Below, piece after piece: positions 33,301 through 41,696 of a stretch of DNA of 64,000 nucleotides (position 1 is its first letter; the number at the start of each line of letters is the position of its first letter). This DNA is from Diplonema papillatum. Its lineage: Eukaryota > Euglenozoa > Diplonemea > Diplonemida > Diplonemidae. The translations under genes and the position numbers were made by a program. Under the pieces are notes generated by a model. The model was not told where the DNA came from and did no database searches. It saw only the letters and a list, made by a program, of their open reading frames with translations. Location: the NCBI GenBank assembly GCA_030068145.1, contig JAPJBO010000134.1, positions 62,001 through 126,000 on the forward strand. The letters are read 5' to 3'.

Positions 33301-36300
33301 CGCCCGGACAGACCCCGATGAGGTCCAGGGCAGCCCCCCATGCGTACTCCGCATCCTCGGTGTTCGCGGCAACAAGGACGCCGCCTTTCTTGCTCCCCAT
33401 CTCGACACCGGACTCGACCTTTGGCACTCCCCAGCCATCGAGTACCATGACGGCCTTCGGTCGTGTGCGTCGGGTCTTTTCGGCCCACGTGCTCCCTTTG
33501 GGCGTGTTCGGTTGCGCCGCCGCTGCATCGCGCACTTTCTGCGCCCAGGTGTTGTTCGTCGGTGGGTTCGGTTGCTCTGCAGACGCAGAGGACCGAGTCT
33601 TCTCCGGCCGGGTCCGGTCCGGCAGCGGGGGTGCGCAGGTCCGGTCCGGCGGCGGAGGCTGTGCGCTGGCGACCGCCGGCCGGGTCCGGTCCGGCGGCGG
33701 GGGCTGTGCGTTTGTGACTGTCAGGCCACGTTTCCCTGCTTCGGATGCGGGCGGCGCCCCGGAGTGCGCGGCTTCCATCAGGGTGAGAACGAGATTCATC
33801 ATTCTCACCAGCTGCTGCCTCACCTTCACGTCGACGCCTTTCTCAGCCAAGCATGATGCCCGGTCAAGCAGTGCGTCGACGTCTCCCATCGTCGAAGATG
33901 AACGAGGCAAGCCCGCCACCCTACAGACGGTTTTGCTCTCTCTCCCTTGCGTTCTTTCTTACTCTCTGATGTGATCAAACTCCCTCCCGCTTCTTTCCAC
34001 CCAAGGTGTTTCCGGGCAGAACCCGGAGCCGCTTTCCTTCAAGGGTAGCCACGGCAAGCCACCAATAAAGTACAGTTGTGAGGGTGTAGGTGCACACTTC
34101 ACTTTTTAGACGCGGCCAGCCGCGGTTGTGACTAACGCAACCGACACCAGGAGAGGTGGGGCCCAGAAACATTAGCTTGTGAATTTTGCTATTTCACAAA
34201 ACGCTCGACAAAAATGAGCACAGGGGACAGAAAACTTTATCGAAGCTGGTTTCCTCCGTGCTTTCCCACGGGCAAGAATCGAAAAAAGAAGCTACGCCGC
34301 GTTGAGCAAATGAATTGGAGGCATTGGATACGCAGAAAGGTGATGTGCAGACACGGAATACATACCCTCTCGCTGTCGTCTTTACCCTTCCTGCGCAGCT
34401 TGTGCACGTGGTCGACGACTTCGAGCATGAGTCCCGCGTTTGTGATGACCTGGTTGTTGTGCTCAAGCTTGGCGAGGGCCTGCGGGTTGACCGTCATCAT
34501 GTCGTAGGCAATGATCATGTCACGGACAGCAATCGCCGCCTGGCGGATCGACTTCCTCGGCCACGTCTCGATGCCGTCCAGCATCACCCACTCGCCTGCC
34601 TCGGTGCACGTCTCGTCTTTGCCAATGTCGATACCAAGCTCCTGTCGAAGGGGAATGTGGACAAATTAAGGGGCGTTCCATTTGTGTAAAGCCTCAAGCG
34701 GATGGACAATTGCCATCCGGAAGTCGGTCCAAGTTATGCCTATAGAACTCAATGGTGCTGGTGGTGAGGCTTCGTGGCATCACAACCAAAATAAAACAGA
34801 TTGGAAAAGGGCAGTAGCGCAGTTGCGGTATTGAGAGCGTTAGACTCAAAAACGTACCTTGGCGCGCTTGACAGTCTCGCTGGCGGTGACCTTCTTGATC
34901 CTCTTGACGGCGTCGGAGTACATCTTTGACGGTCCCATCTTCTTTCCCTCCTCGCGTGCCTCGCACAAGTGCTCGAAGTCGTGATCGCAGTTGATCGACT
35001 TCGCCTTGAGCAGATTCATGACCTCCCTGATCTGCTCCTGCATAGTGCTGTCAGGACTGATGTTCATTGTGGTGCGGAATATCTGCCTGCGCTTCTCACC
35101 CTTCTTCGTCAGAACCGCCTGCGTTGCCACCTTTTCATCTTTCTCGGCCTGGACGATCTCCTTCAGCTGTTGCTCCAGCTGCAAAAGCTCTTCGTCGATC
35201 TGCGCGTCTGTGTAGTTACCCTGCATCGACATCAAGTGCTTCATCTGGTCGTTAGCTGTGACCGCTTCCTTGTGGCGCTTGTTCAGCGATTCCCAGCCGC
35301 CTTTGTCTGCGAACTTGGCTAACGCCTCGTAGTACCTGCAGAAGTGGTGGTGGACCTAACGTTAGAACCGTACGTGAGCCGGTCCACCCCCTGAACGGAA
35401 ACTGGACCGCCCAAAGAGGACCTTCTGATCACGGTCATTTGCCAATTTGCTACCTGAAACCACGCCCAGGATTTGGGTGCGGTCAATGAAAACTCTAGCT
35501 ATCCTCGCTCTTCACCTGAAAACCTTGAGTTAAAAAAGGTTTGGCTCCAAAAAAGACCCACTTGGTAGCTGTAGGATTTCTCTTCCTCCTAGCTTCCGTC
35601 GAAATACGCGCACAAAGCAGCCCACTGAGTATTCTGGCAGGGAGGCCTTGGCCCTCAGATGCAACGACGGAGTGCTCCTCGCTTTTCGGGTGTGACCACG
35701 TCCCGATCCCCGCTGAAAGCGGGTGTCGTCCGGTTTTTGGTATTCTTTCTTTTTTTTTTTCCGAAAGTCTCTCTCCAGGGGTTTATATGGAAAGCTGGGT
35801 CCTCTGTATTCCTCCACATGCCTGTGGGGGTGGTTATTTTTTTACCAAGAAGTGTTTTCTCAGTGTGGTTGCGGAGCTGCACCCAAGGACCCAGTGTAGC
35901 CCAGCGCAGCAAAGCGCAGCCCAGCACAGCCAAATTGTGTCTCGTTCGTGTCTCGATCATAAAGGAAAAGGTCTGTCAAGTGTACGGCAGGGAACTTCAA
36001 GTCAAAACAACGTAACGGGGTACTACGGGCCAACAATACTAGCCTCAAAAAGGGGCACTGGATGTGCAACAAGCAGGGTTCTTTTTGTAAGAACTGCTGC
36101 TGCATCAAAGTATAACGAAGCCCTTGCAAACTTGAGCTGCGTAGGGCGCACATTTGCTTAGGTCACTTCGCTTCTTTTGCCTTCCCTCAGCAGAGTCTGC
36201 GACAATGGACCTACTGGTAATTAGTTGCCCGGCTGCGCCCACCCCAACCCCCCGCCCCCCCCACCCCAGGCTGGCTCCCCAGGCCCGGCCCCCTTCAGTG

Positions 36301-38720
36301 GCTGGTCCCCCAGTGCTGGCCACTCACAGCGGCCCTTTCTTTTTTTTTGGAGCGTGGGGGTTACCCCCCCTTATAAATCACTGTCTCTCTCACTTGTTCT
36401 GTGCCTGGAGTTCGCCATAATCATCATTATATCATTCTGGCGGTTTTCTGACCTGTTGTGGACGGAGCAGAGAAGCGGATGAATTTTTAAAAAGCTCATC
36501 GCCTCTTCCCATGAAATGTCATGGGCAGCAAGCAAGCGCAACAAGTGTCTCGACTCAAAATCTTCAGAAACCGAGTTGCTCTTTCGTTGCTGGTTTGTCT
36601 TTCGCTGCGCGTTTACGAAAAAGTAAGCAGTCGGGCCGCAAGGTGAGCCAGAGAAGGCAAATAAACGAAGGGCTTGCCTTCTGTTCAACAACTCCACCAC
36701 ACCTGCGCAGGAGCTCCGATTGGGACGTCGTTGCCAGAATTTTGGTAGTGATGAAGCGGCCGCGCCTGGCCCTCTTGTACTCGCGGAAGTTGGCAAGCTG
36801 CTTGTAGTAAACTGCGACGGTGCCTTTCTTTGTCTGCTGCAGCAGGAGAGCTGCAGCGTCCTTTTTCTGCGAGCGCTCCTTCTCTCTCTTGGCGTAGTCG
36901 CAGAGCTTCGACCAGTAGATGCCCGTCTGGGAAGCCTGTGTCGACCGCAGGAACGCAGAAGCGATGTCGGTTCTCTTTTTGAGCAAGTGCCTCTTCTGCT
37001 CCCACCTGCGCCAGCGGAGCCAGTAGACGTCGAGTACGTTGCTGCGAGCCTGCAGGGCCAATGCTGCGGCCGCGGTTCCCTTGTGGGCGCGCATGCGTTT
37101 CATGCGGTAGTGCTGCAGCAGGTTGCGCCAGTAGGCTCTCTGGATCTCGTGCGCGGTGTGCTGCGCCATGAGTCTCGACGTGTTGATGCGGCGGCGTGCC
37201 TCCTTCTGTTCCCAGCCATAGTGGACGAGTTTGCTGTAGGCGACTGAGAGGAGACCTTTCTTCGAGTTCTGGAAAAGGTGGCGGGCGATGTGTCTCGACT
37301 TCGCCTCGATGCGCTTCTTCATGAGCCAGCGGATGACGTAGTTGTAGTACTTGGCCGAGGTCGCGTTCTGCGACTTGCGGTCGAATGCGACTGCGAGCCC
37401 CGTCTTCCTGCGTTCGTCGATGTCCTCCAATCGCTTCACCTTCTTCTTCAGCTCTTGGATCTGTCGGTAGTTGTCAATCACTTGGAACCGCTTGTCCTCC
37501 ACCACTTCCTGCAGCTGCGCGTCGCGGTCCGCGTACACACTGTACTCGTTGTCCTCATCTGCGTACCACATCTTCACAATCCCGTCTTCGTCAACACTCC
37601 ACACCTGGTGTTTTGATTGTTATTCGTGTAAGCTATCGAAACGCAAGCGCTGAGCGCAGGAGTGTGCATCTATCCGGATCCGGTGCGGGTACTAGCGAAT
37701 GCTGAGCTAGATCTAGAGCAAGAGCTAATGAGCTAGAGCTGATGCCGGACACGTTTGTCCGTCTTGTTTCGAAAACTATAAAGAAGAAAGTGAAACCTTG
37801 AGGGCGCTGAGGCGAACGCAGAGACCCAGGTGCTTTACGTAAGTGCCCGTGTGATCCTTCATGCGAGTGACGAGCTTCAGAGAGAACGCGTCGTAGACGG
37901 AGATGATACCGTCGGTACCACCGGCCCAGATTCGCTGCGAAGAAGGATCCTTGAGCAGGCACGTGATCGGTCCGTCTCTGCGGTCCAGGAACTTGACCAT
38001 GTCGCCTGTCTGTGTGTTCCACACTTTGATTGTTCCGTCACGCGACGCGGAGAACAGGAACACTTCTTGAATCACCAGCGCCGTGACACCGTCGTAGTGC
38101 TGGCGGGCGGGCCAACCCCCTCCCACCTTCTCAACTCCCTTTTCGAGATCCCAGCAACGGATGGTAAAATCCTCACTTCCCGAGAACAACACATCACCAC
38201 CATCATGCGCCAGGCAGAGCACCGAGCACTGGTGACCCGAGAACTGACGAACCGGCTCAAACGTCTTTGCTTCCCACCTGTAAATCTGCCAGTCATCAGA
38301 TCCGGTGTACACATCAGCACCAACGGAGATCATGCAAGTGATCCTACCAGAGTGCTGCTTTCTTTCGAAGCAGAGCTCGTAAGTCTTCATGTCGAAGATC
38401 CGCAAGTACCCATCGCTCAATCCTGCCCACATGTACGGGCCGTGCGACAGCAGCGAACTGACGTGGACCTCCTTCTTCTTTTCGATGGAGAACACCGCGT
38501 CTCCTTTGACGGTACGGATGCTGATTGTGCCTTCCTGATCAGCAGTCCATATGCCGACACCGTGCTGCTCGTCGGGGCCCCTGGTGGCTACCTCCATGGC
38601 CCTCACGAATGAAACCCATTCCGTGCTTGGCGGCTGCTTGCTCCAAGTGCTCTCATTCTCCTGCAGAGGAGGCCGCTGGTCTAACTTGATGTGCGTTACC
38701 TCCGAGAGGTAGTGCGCCAT
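25758..38720 (-). CDS. gene A: WD40 - Sfi1-like repeat - KKS - PDZ protein, five exons
   Basis: I assemble one gene from exons 38720-37797, 37604-36703, 35335-34858, 34641-34366 and 27335-25758. All junctions are GT-AG and phases agree (0, 2, 0, 0), giving about 1385 residues. Order of parts: seven-bladed WD40 propeller completed across exon 1/2; coiled coil; about seven Sfi1-like helical repeats; a second coiled coil; a Lys/Ser repeat region; a PDZ domain; an acidic tail. Gene B (41697-52129) has the same exon order and phases, which is the main support for joining exon 5 to the rest despite a ~7-kb intron 4 holding a LINE. The protein is probably a cytoskeletal or basal-body-type scaffold (inference from propeller plus Sfi1-like repeats). 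Alternative: exon 5 is a separate gene, but it has no ATG upstream of its repeat region. Confidence 0.72.
27732..32045 (-). CDS. LINE ORF2, apurinic endonuclease and reverse transcriptase
   Basis: 1437 residues. Endonuclease ~30-280: CLQETKL (E60), GDLNTDP (206-212), SRIDLVLTNE (~241) and PTHKAIRAEL with H269, the residues that hold metal and phosphate in APE nucleases. RT ~590-900: LIPKGEGD, LRPITVSS, LDFAKCFDRVP, GILQGCPIS and the catalytic FADDLYLLS (805-813). A C-terminal knuckle C1124-x2-C1127-x9-H1137-x4-C1142 follows, then a basic Pro-rich tail. All motifs are present, so it could be active in target-primed reverse transcription. No RNase H domain is recognised. Confidence 0.92.
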   Translation of the reverse strand: MVSPQLYHASYASHNLTLTTSSGSGPRLPPLRVVTINVTSLLKNVLLLCGIVADVICLQETKLTSTGQKKIRMALKECAALDVWQPFFGSCCEGRKCGNDVPSQITGGSAGVAILVRKGLPACVVSPFDVVEERAYEAARFLHVRVATGSGKGALHVVSLYGHCGHSARIEREKLVEGVLWGMRRRLGAVPIVVAGDLNTDPLNSPALRFALRNGWTDCAELHAKSLSRPPEHTCYHGEPSRIDLVLTNEIASSALGNVETFEAGFPTHKAIRAELHLTAFQQLNAVFRFPRAIPGSGLTDRTDTAALKAVVAKYRLADPCPRGLEDSQRVDFLWLRISRAAEDYLLQKSKIEGNLAAYRGRGERRRLSTQRVSARPSPEGAGADTAPLKRARCLLGRMREYSAARAKWEDMSSAPCPLSLLLKGQWDKIRSFQSFILQRTDGKCALPLIPPSAKAARGLSHTISDVCQSLAQTTLNSRYLEIARCQRELRNPLGKESFAWVKKEAPPTFYFTNGRDGRLTANLVEVDATVRRKWDPVLRMYAGKKEPEFAPFLREYGDFIAQHPCQLGPITADRLRSIARKKGVQSSCGVDGWRMREVAALPDTILEGFAAVLNEVEETGLWPDGVLDALVTLIPKGEGDDPLKLRPITVSSVVYRLWASVRLQEVLVWQEQWIHESQHGFRKGHSCDDVVMDIALSIEESLINGTPLHGIALDFAKCFDRVPQGLVLDLVEALGLHERVLAPLRHVYKYLRRRFKYPLGVGDEFKVTNGILQGCPISVVLINALLSVLSKALVSRARVSPKSFADDLYLLSRLAKLLQEGIEVTAIFGSLTGLALNEGKCASFSTSEKGPRLEVGGKAVKSVKTVKVLGVPLGTEGPVDNGRSDATVEAAARLEASPLKPRTKFRVMQTIAASAHYGAAYCANSAGGFANNSVLRTALSACLIPRSNRAKSPLATLTLVAKAHLCDPACASGYSSLRTAAKQYQKERFRLRMDALLVSGADASLKGPVGLISNLLREIRFLPAKRHSFELLSFEGATVPFSGKETLHFVREGLRLRAWRYLTTQRQGYSGIERGVDVRLLNRLWQNRATEDRLSFAIRKCIAGAVYSREWCNRKWGTDDGVCEFCDGGTPGTLLHYFWECPGPGGRWVNLRCRLDVAGVAAQNMPLCLSTRGIPPIGTPPVLVERVQKLIGTISIEMAQAQRNIATTRPWELASAAAGRYDVELARDSRELLTKQIGTRFAATLVYWLRNLRWVNTPPLPTTGVELALDFEAYTRSKLPGETFAEKGLQIGYLTRAINDLSFADTGASAFPGKWRQGVCSLRCLGAPAMPGFTHRPRFAAGRRTEAMLNGIVAVCSKDSWNDAKPVYPQDVAFAQWKLKFPIKVLAAAVGRAVARKKRARSVTRRRSPARRARPPARAPAAAPTPVPPLTVAEPQ
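32039..32045 (-). promoter_or_regulatory. overlapping stop/start ATGGTGA between LINE ORF1 and ORF2
   Basis: ORF2 starts at ATG (32045-32043) and ORF1 stops at TGA (32041-32039), a 7-nt overlap. This is the geometry used for termination-reinitiation in some two-ORF LINEs. Confidence 0.6.
32039..33889 (-). CDS. LINE ORF1, RNA-binding-type protein with Cys-rich C terminus
   Basis: 616 residues from ATGGGAGACG (an upstream in-frame GTG at 33919 is not needed). Residues ~65-100 hold repeats of QPPPPDRTRP. The middle is a globular region of unknown fold. The C terminus (from CRHANWQEAYENDK) has a ring of Cys residues: CEVCC, CAHGPC, CHACW, a zinc-finger or RING-like arrangement. ORF1 proteins of LINEs coat the element RNA. 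The stop TGA overlaps the ORF2 start in ATGGTGA. Confidence 0.8.
   Translation of the reverse strand: MGDVDALLDRASCLAEKGVDVKVRQQLVRMMNLVLTLMEAAHSGAPPASEAGKRGLTVTNAQPPPPDRTRPAVASAQPPPPDRTCAPPLPDRTRPEKTRSSASAEQPNPPTNNTWAQKVRDAAAAQPNTPKGSTWAEKTRRTRPKAVMVLDGWGVPKVESGVEMGSKKGGVLVAANTEDAEYAWGAALDLIGVCPGAKVAVVCTVPWAESARHLVVLSDGNHQDVWAKYYNVTPPTVSCKTVAPGQPTTQVCLFQVRAAYVHATTWETAMKAGQSVRIMAKKAAEAEGLRMDWSSVFTKVHRRQGVCEVSVRVPVEDVPKLLRSSGKAGTFWKAMSFVNGTDTLPAVWVSDCALEEARQIASRTPNTFGVIGGAKTGVFGIRTTPEHVAATESAVGKKLSKRQRRGDKYIVTTACPAEHPSDLLAACAAAEWNVEPVGSFKRRGDTVCVVIADQGPPAPVLYRLDRASISIRKYDRSIDARQKKGFTTQCQRVKINLPREFLASLQERPEPVPGQKRSRASDETTTQDKVARVDTADNMATDCRHANWQEAYENDKAFLCEVCCKSMQVGQARRQCAHGPCEAVVCHACWAKLQDAPPTPPSPAQAPAVDPADSKW
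34063..34075 (-). other. relic of spliced-leader 3' end at the LINE 5' end
   Basis: On the minus strand the bases CTGTACTTTATTG are followed by GGTGGCTTG. The Leishmania spliced leader ends CAGTTTCTGTACTTTATTG, and diplonemid leaders share that end as I recall it. The match is 13 exact bases, sits ~175 nt upstream of ORF1 and is in the right orientation. It reads as the 5' end of a trans-spliced LINE RNA that was copied back into DNA with the leader truncated. Chance expectation for a given 13-mer in this window is about 0.002. Confidence 0.6.
34366..34641 (-). CDS. gene A exon 4
   Basis: 92 codons, ELGIDIGKDETCTEAGEWV to KGKDDSER, between acceptor CTTCGACAG and donor GTATGT. Helical, no known domain. 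The DNA is essentially identical to gene B exon 4, including about 25 bp of the preceding intron, which suggests recent gene conversion. Confidence 0.82.
34858..35335 (-). CDS. gene A exon 3 (coiled coil)
   Basis: Acceptor CTTCTGCAG, then G-TAC-TAC (RYYEALAKFAD, the last Sfi1-like repeat), MKHLMSMQGNYTD, and a coiled coil (LLQLEQQLKEIVQAEKDEK). It ends ETVKRAK|GTACGT, phase 0. The 3' half is almost identical in DNA to gene B; the 5' half is diverged. Confidence 0.82.
35416..35502. repeat. dispersed repeat in gene A intron 2 (also at 14059-14145)
   Basis: AGGACCTTCTGATCA, then CTGAAACCACGCCCAGGATT and GAAAACTCTAGC match 14059-14145 with differences. Unknown origin. Confidence 0.5.
35549..35634 (+). 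mobile_element. old solo end-repeat (B type) of the tyrosine-recombinase retroelement family
   Basis: A diverged copy of the B repeat of the element at 43.1-47.75 kb: AAAAAAGACCCA.TT.GTAG, CTCCTAGC.TCC.TCGAA, AAGCAGCCC and GAGTATT. It lies in intron 2 of gene A, in the same orientation as the young element in gene B. Old remnant; no internal part remains. Confidence 0.65.
36703..37604 (-). CDS. gene A exon 2 (last WD blade, coiled coil, Sfi1-like repeats)
   Basis: Acceptor AAACACCAG, then VWSVDEDGIVKMW, the missing seventh blade. A coiled coil (QELKKKVKRLEDIDERR) follows, then helical repeats spaced ~35 residues apart with a core [IV]Y[WY]x[KR]L: YYNYVIRWLMKKR, VAYSKLVHYGW, AYWRNLLQHYRMKR, VYWLRWRRWEQKR, IYWSKLCDYAKREK, VYYKQLANFREYKR. 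The donor is CGCAG|GTGTGG, phase 2. Its last 18 codons (after RGRF) align with the FIRST 18 codons of exon 3 in gene B, so the intron position differs between the paralogues. Confidence 0.8.
37797..38720 (-). CDS. gene A exon 1 (WD40 propeller)
   Basis: 308 codons from ATG (MAHYLSEVTHIKLDQRPPL) to SALK, then donor GTTTCA. WD blades are recognisable at IWTADQEGTISIR, MWAGLSDGYLRIFD, VYTGSDDWQIYRWE, LFSGSEDFTIRCWD, LFSASRDGTIKVW and IWAGGTDGIISVYD. From FSIEKKKEVHV onward the protein sequence is identical to gene B; before that it differs at about one residue in three. Confidence 0.88.
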
Positions 38721-40046
38721 GGTTTGGAAAAAACAAAACTCTTCTCTGACTTCACTTTATTCCCTGGAAAGTTTGTTACTTTAAACAGCGGGGCATCACA
38801 TTCTGGCTCACTTTTGGCATTCAATAACGCATCCCACACATACGTCACAACACGCACCGCACATTACCGCACATTCCACACTTCACACAACACAGCATAT
38901 GCAACGGGCTCAGTTGAGGGTCATCGACAGGCCTCTGGGCCCCACTGCCAGCGTTTCGCTACGGACAGCAGACAAGATGATTTGTACAACTCGCGTCGGA
39001 TACACGTTACTGCCGGATCCATCGGTCAAGCGGTTAGCCGAGACGCTTGCAGAAAACAACACAAACACAAGATCTTCGCATCGATTCGGTCGACAAGAGG
39101 GTGGTTCCGCGAGCATCGAAACGGGTACTACATTGAGAAGATGCAGAAAAAGCAGCGCACTCGTGCGTCGAGCAAACAGGTGCGCTAGCTGTAGGAAAAA
39201 GGAAAAAAAGGGCAGAACATAGAAGGAAGCATGGATGCGCAGGGTCGAAGCGGGAGATGTCAATGGTAGTACCAAGAGACTGGGACCATGGTTGCCGTCT
39301 TCTGGAAGGGTCGCCGCTGGGGTTCACAATGCAAAAGGATCACGTTTTCTGCGAGCTTTCTCACTTGTTCTGTGCCTGCACGAGAAAGTTTCTTGATGCA
39401 TGAACCTTGCAAACCCCACCAAATACGTTTCCCTGCGAGACACGATGAGAGAGAGGGGTGGGTAGGCAGTGACGAGATGCAAGGGGATATGATTCCCGAA
39501 GCAAGATGCCCGCTGAAAATTCAAAAGAAAAAAAAAAGAGAAAGAAAAAAAAGGAAAAGATCGTGGGAGGGAAAAGAGCAAAGGGATGCATAGTTTGTTA
39601 GGAAGACGCCCTGTGCGGTCTCCGGCGCCTGCGTGGGTTCCGGTTGGCCGCGGTTCTCCCGTCCTTTGCTTTTCTTGCAGAACAGTACATGGGATCGGCA
39701 GTGCAGACGCTTTGGCCAGGGAGAGGGGCACAGGAAGTGGCTTGTATCGGTGGCTCTCTGTTGTCCCCTTGGGTTCATTTTTTTTTTTTTTTCAGTTTCT
39801 GTCTTTCTTTCAGGCTGAGTCATCTGGTAGGTCGGAATGAGGATCCGAGCAAACAGATGCGCACGGAAGGGTTTCAGACTGGTTCCACAATTTCTTTCTC
39901 CCTGAAGCAAAAAAAAAGAAGCCGGGTGGGGAGGGAAGGTGGGCAAATCCGTACGCCGCGAAGAGTGGGAGAAAAGAAGAAAGAGTGAAGGAAACCCAAG
40001 AATCCTTTTTTTTTCGCACGGTCGTTTTTTATTTTTCCCGTTGATC

Positions 40047-40163
40047 CAGGGGTGAAGTTAGGATTTTCTTCAAGCTCTATTCCAGAATTGCAGCATGGTT
40101 CCAAAACCTGTTTTAGGGCCAAAACAGGTTTTGGAACCGAAACCGTCCCTAACTCAAACCCTG
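40047..40163. mobile_element. candidate mini-MITE with internal perfect palindrome
   Basis: The ends are CAGGGGTGAAGTTAGG and, inverted, CAGGGTTTGAGTTAGG. Flanks GTTGATC and GTTGACC could be a decayed target duplication. Inside, CCAAAACCTGTTTT-AGGGCC-AAAACAGGTTTTGG is a perfect 14-bp-arm palindrome. It resembles hAT ends but is short and the duplication is imperfect. Confidence 0.4.
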
Positions 40164-41102
40164 GTTGACCGCACTACCCTGAGCCCAAACCGTAGACGTG
40201 ACAAACGGTCCTACTCGGGCGGCTCAGTTTCCTTCCCTAACGCTTCGGTGAACGCTGGGAAGTTTTCCACCACAGGGTCCGCCAAAGTATTGTCGTAATG
40301 CAGTGCCGAGATGGTAAAGGCAGCTAGCAAATGCGTCGTATCGTTGCCCCGCCCACGCTGGGTAGATTAAAAGCAAAAGGTTTTTCGGAACTTGAAGACC
40401 TCCATATTTTGGAGTCGGGGCAAACGATGTGACGACGACTGGCATCATCTGGTCGCTGGTGGAAAGGAGGCACACGTAAAAGGCTCACGTGTACAAGGTA
40501 CAGGCTGAATTTTGTTCGTGTGACATCGTTTAGGCTTTCCTGTGCAAACGTCGTTCCGGAAAACGTTTTTTCAGTCGAGCTGCACTGGCTGAATTCAAAA
40601 AAAATGGGGGGAGGGTGGATTGGAGACACGTGCACACCCAAACGCGTACATTCTGCCCTGGAGTGATCTTCGCTAGTCAGCGGTGCCAACAATGAATGTA
40701 GTGACCGTTGCCGCGTTGAGCAAGCTCGCGAGGGTACGACGGAGAAAAGAATTGATCGGTAAAAAAAGGGGGGGCGGAGGATCTGGGTCGTACGGACGAT
40801 TTCGCAACAAAAACTGGAATGGGAAGGAAGGGGGGGTGGAAGAAGGAGAAAAAAGAAGGAAAGAAGGAAACGGATACACGCGGAGGAGACAGAAAAACGC
40901 CTTTCTCCTCCCGAACTGTTGTGAAGAGTGAACAGGCTCCAAGAAAAGAGGAGAAAAAGATATCGCGTCTTGGGGTAATCGCCCGGTAACATTTGTGGGT
41001 GGCTCAACCCCCGGTTTGTTTGTGCGCACGTGTGTAATCCCTATTTGATAGGTATAGCACGATACGCTATTAACCGTCAATGACAAACGCGTTACTAACC
41101 TT

Positions 41103-41240
41103 AAGTAGTAGCTGTGGAGCAGCCAAAGCAGCCAGAAACAGCAGGTGCGAGATGCTCCATAGTTTTCCTTTTCTTTTACTCTCGGGAAGGGGTGGGGCAT
41201 CCCTCGCAATTTCGACTGTCCGGTCTCTCGGTAGCGAACA
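41103..41240 (+). repeat. dispersed repeat R4, copy 3 (diverged)
   Basis: AGTAGTAGCTGT, CCAAAGCAGCCAGAAACAGC, then TTTCGACTGTCC. It follows the R4 order with many changes and lacks an rRNA insert. Confidence 0.45.
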
Positions 41241-41696
41241 GGAGTATGCCTTGAAGTAATGAAGGGCTCAATAAGGTCCAGCTGCAAGACACGGCTACAT
41301 CACGAGGATGCAGCCCTGCTTTGGTGGATTAGCGCAAAAGGAAACTTCCAAGCACGGACCCGTGAACAAGGCTTGTGGGGCCTGATGATCAGGTGGGGGT
41401 ATTCAGGCTCACTGTTTCCTACCTGATTATCTCGGAACTCGGAATTACGATCACGAATCGCAAACAAAAACAAAAGGCATTGCGGCTCTTTCAGAGTCGT
41501 AGTCAAGTTTTTTGGGTGTTAGGGGGAGGTGGCACATTTGCCTTTTTTTTCTTTTCTTTTTTTTTTGGAGTGATGATCCGGGTGACCGTTGGCAAACGGA
41601 TTATTTCCTATTCGCAAGGCGCGGTCGGTGAGCGCCGTCGTCGTTCATTTGTAAAGTGCATTGAGGTGTGGCGCGAGCACCCAGTTTCGAGGACGC

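Larger units (their letters stand above)
27624..34075 (-). mobile_element. LINE (APE-type non-LTR retrotransposon), two intact ORFs, in intron 4 of gene A
   Basis: On the minus strand: a 13-nt spliced-leader 3' end (34075-34063), a ~175-nt leader, ORF1 (33889-32039), ORF2 (32045-27732) and a 3' tail containing three copies of CCTCACTAGACGG (about 27624-27662). Neither ORF has a stop or frameshift, so it looks full length and recently active. No poly(A) tail is seen. I could not find a convincing target-site duplication, so the outer limits are approximate. It lies in the sense direction of the host gene, inside the intron between exons 4 and 5. Clade uncertain: the APE endonuclease excludes R2/CRE types; ingi/L1Tc-related or another APE clade is possible. 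Confidence 0.88.
38721..41696. other. spacer between genes A and B; no gene recognised
   Basis: Contains A-rich and T-rich runs, a small palindromic element candidate (40047-40163) and a diverged R4 copy (41103-41240). Upstream of the gene A ATG, the minus strand reads AACTTTCCAG about 45 nt before the start, a possible leader acceptor. Open frames here are low-complexity. Confidence 0.5.

Noticed and set aside
34815-34852. tRNA-Leu-like string (GCGTTAGACTCAAAA) in intron 3 of gene A
   Set aside because: Resembles a D-arm end and CAA anticodon loop, but the anticodon stem is not completed and no T-arm or acceptor stem follows.
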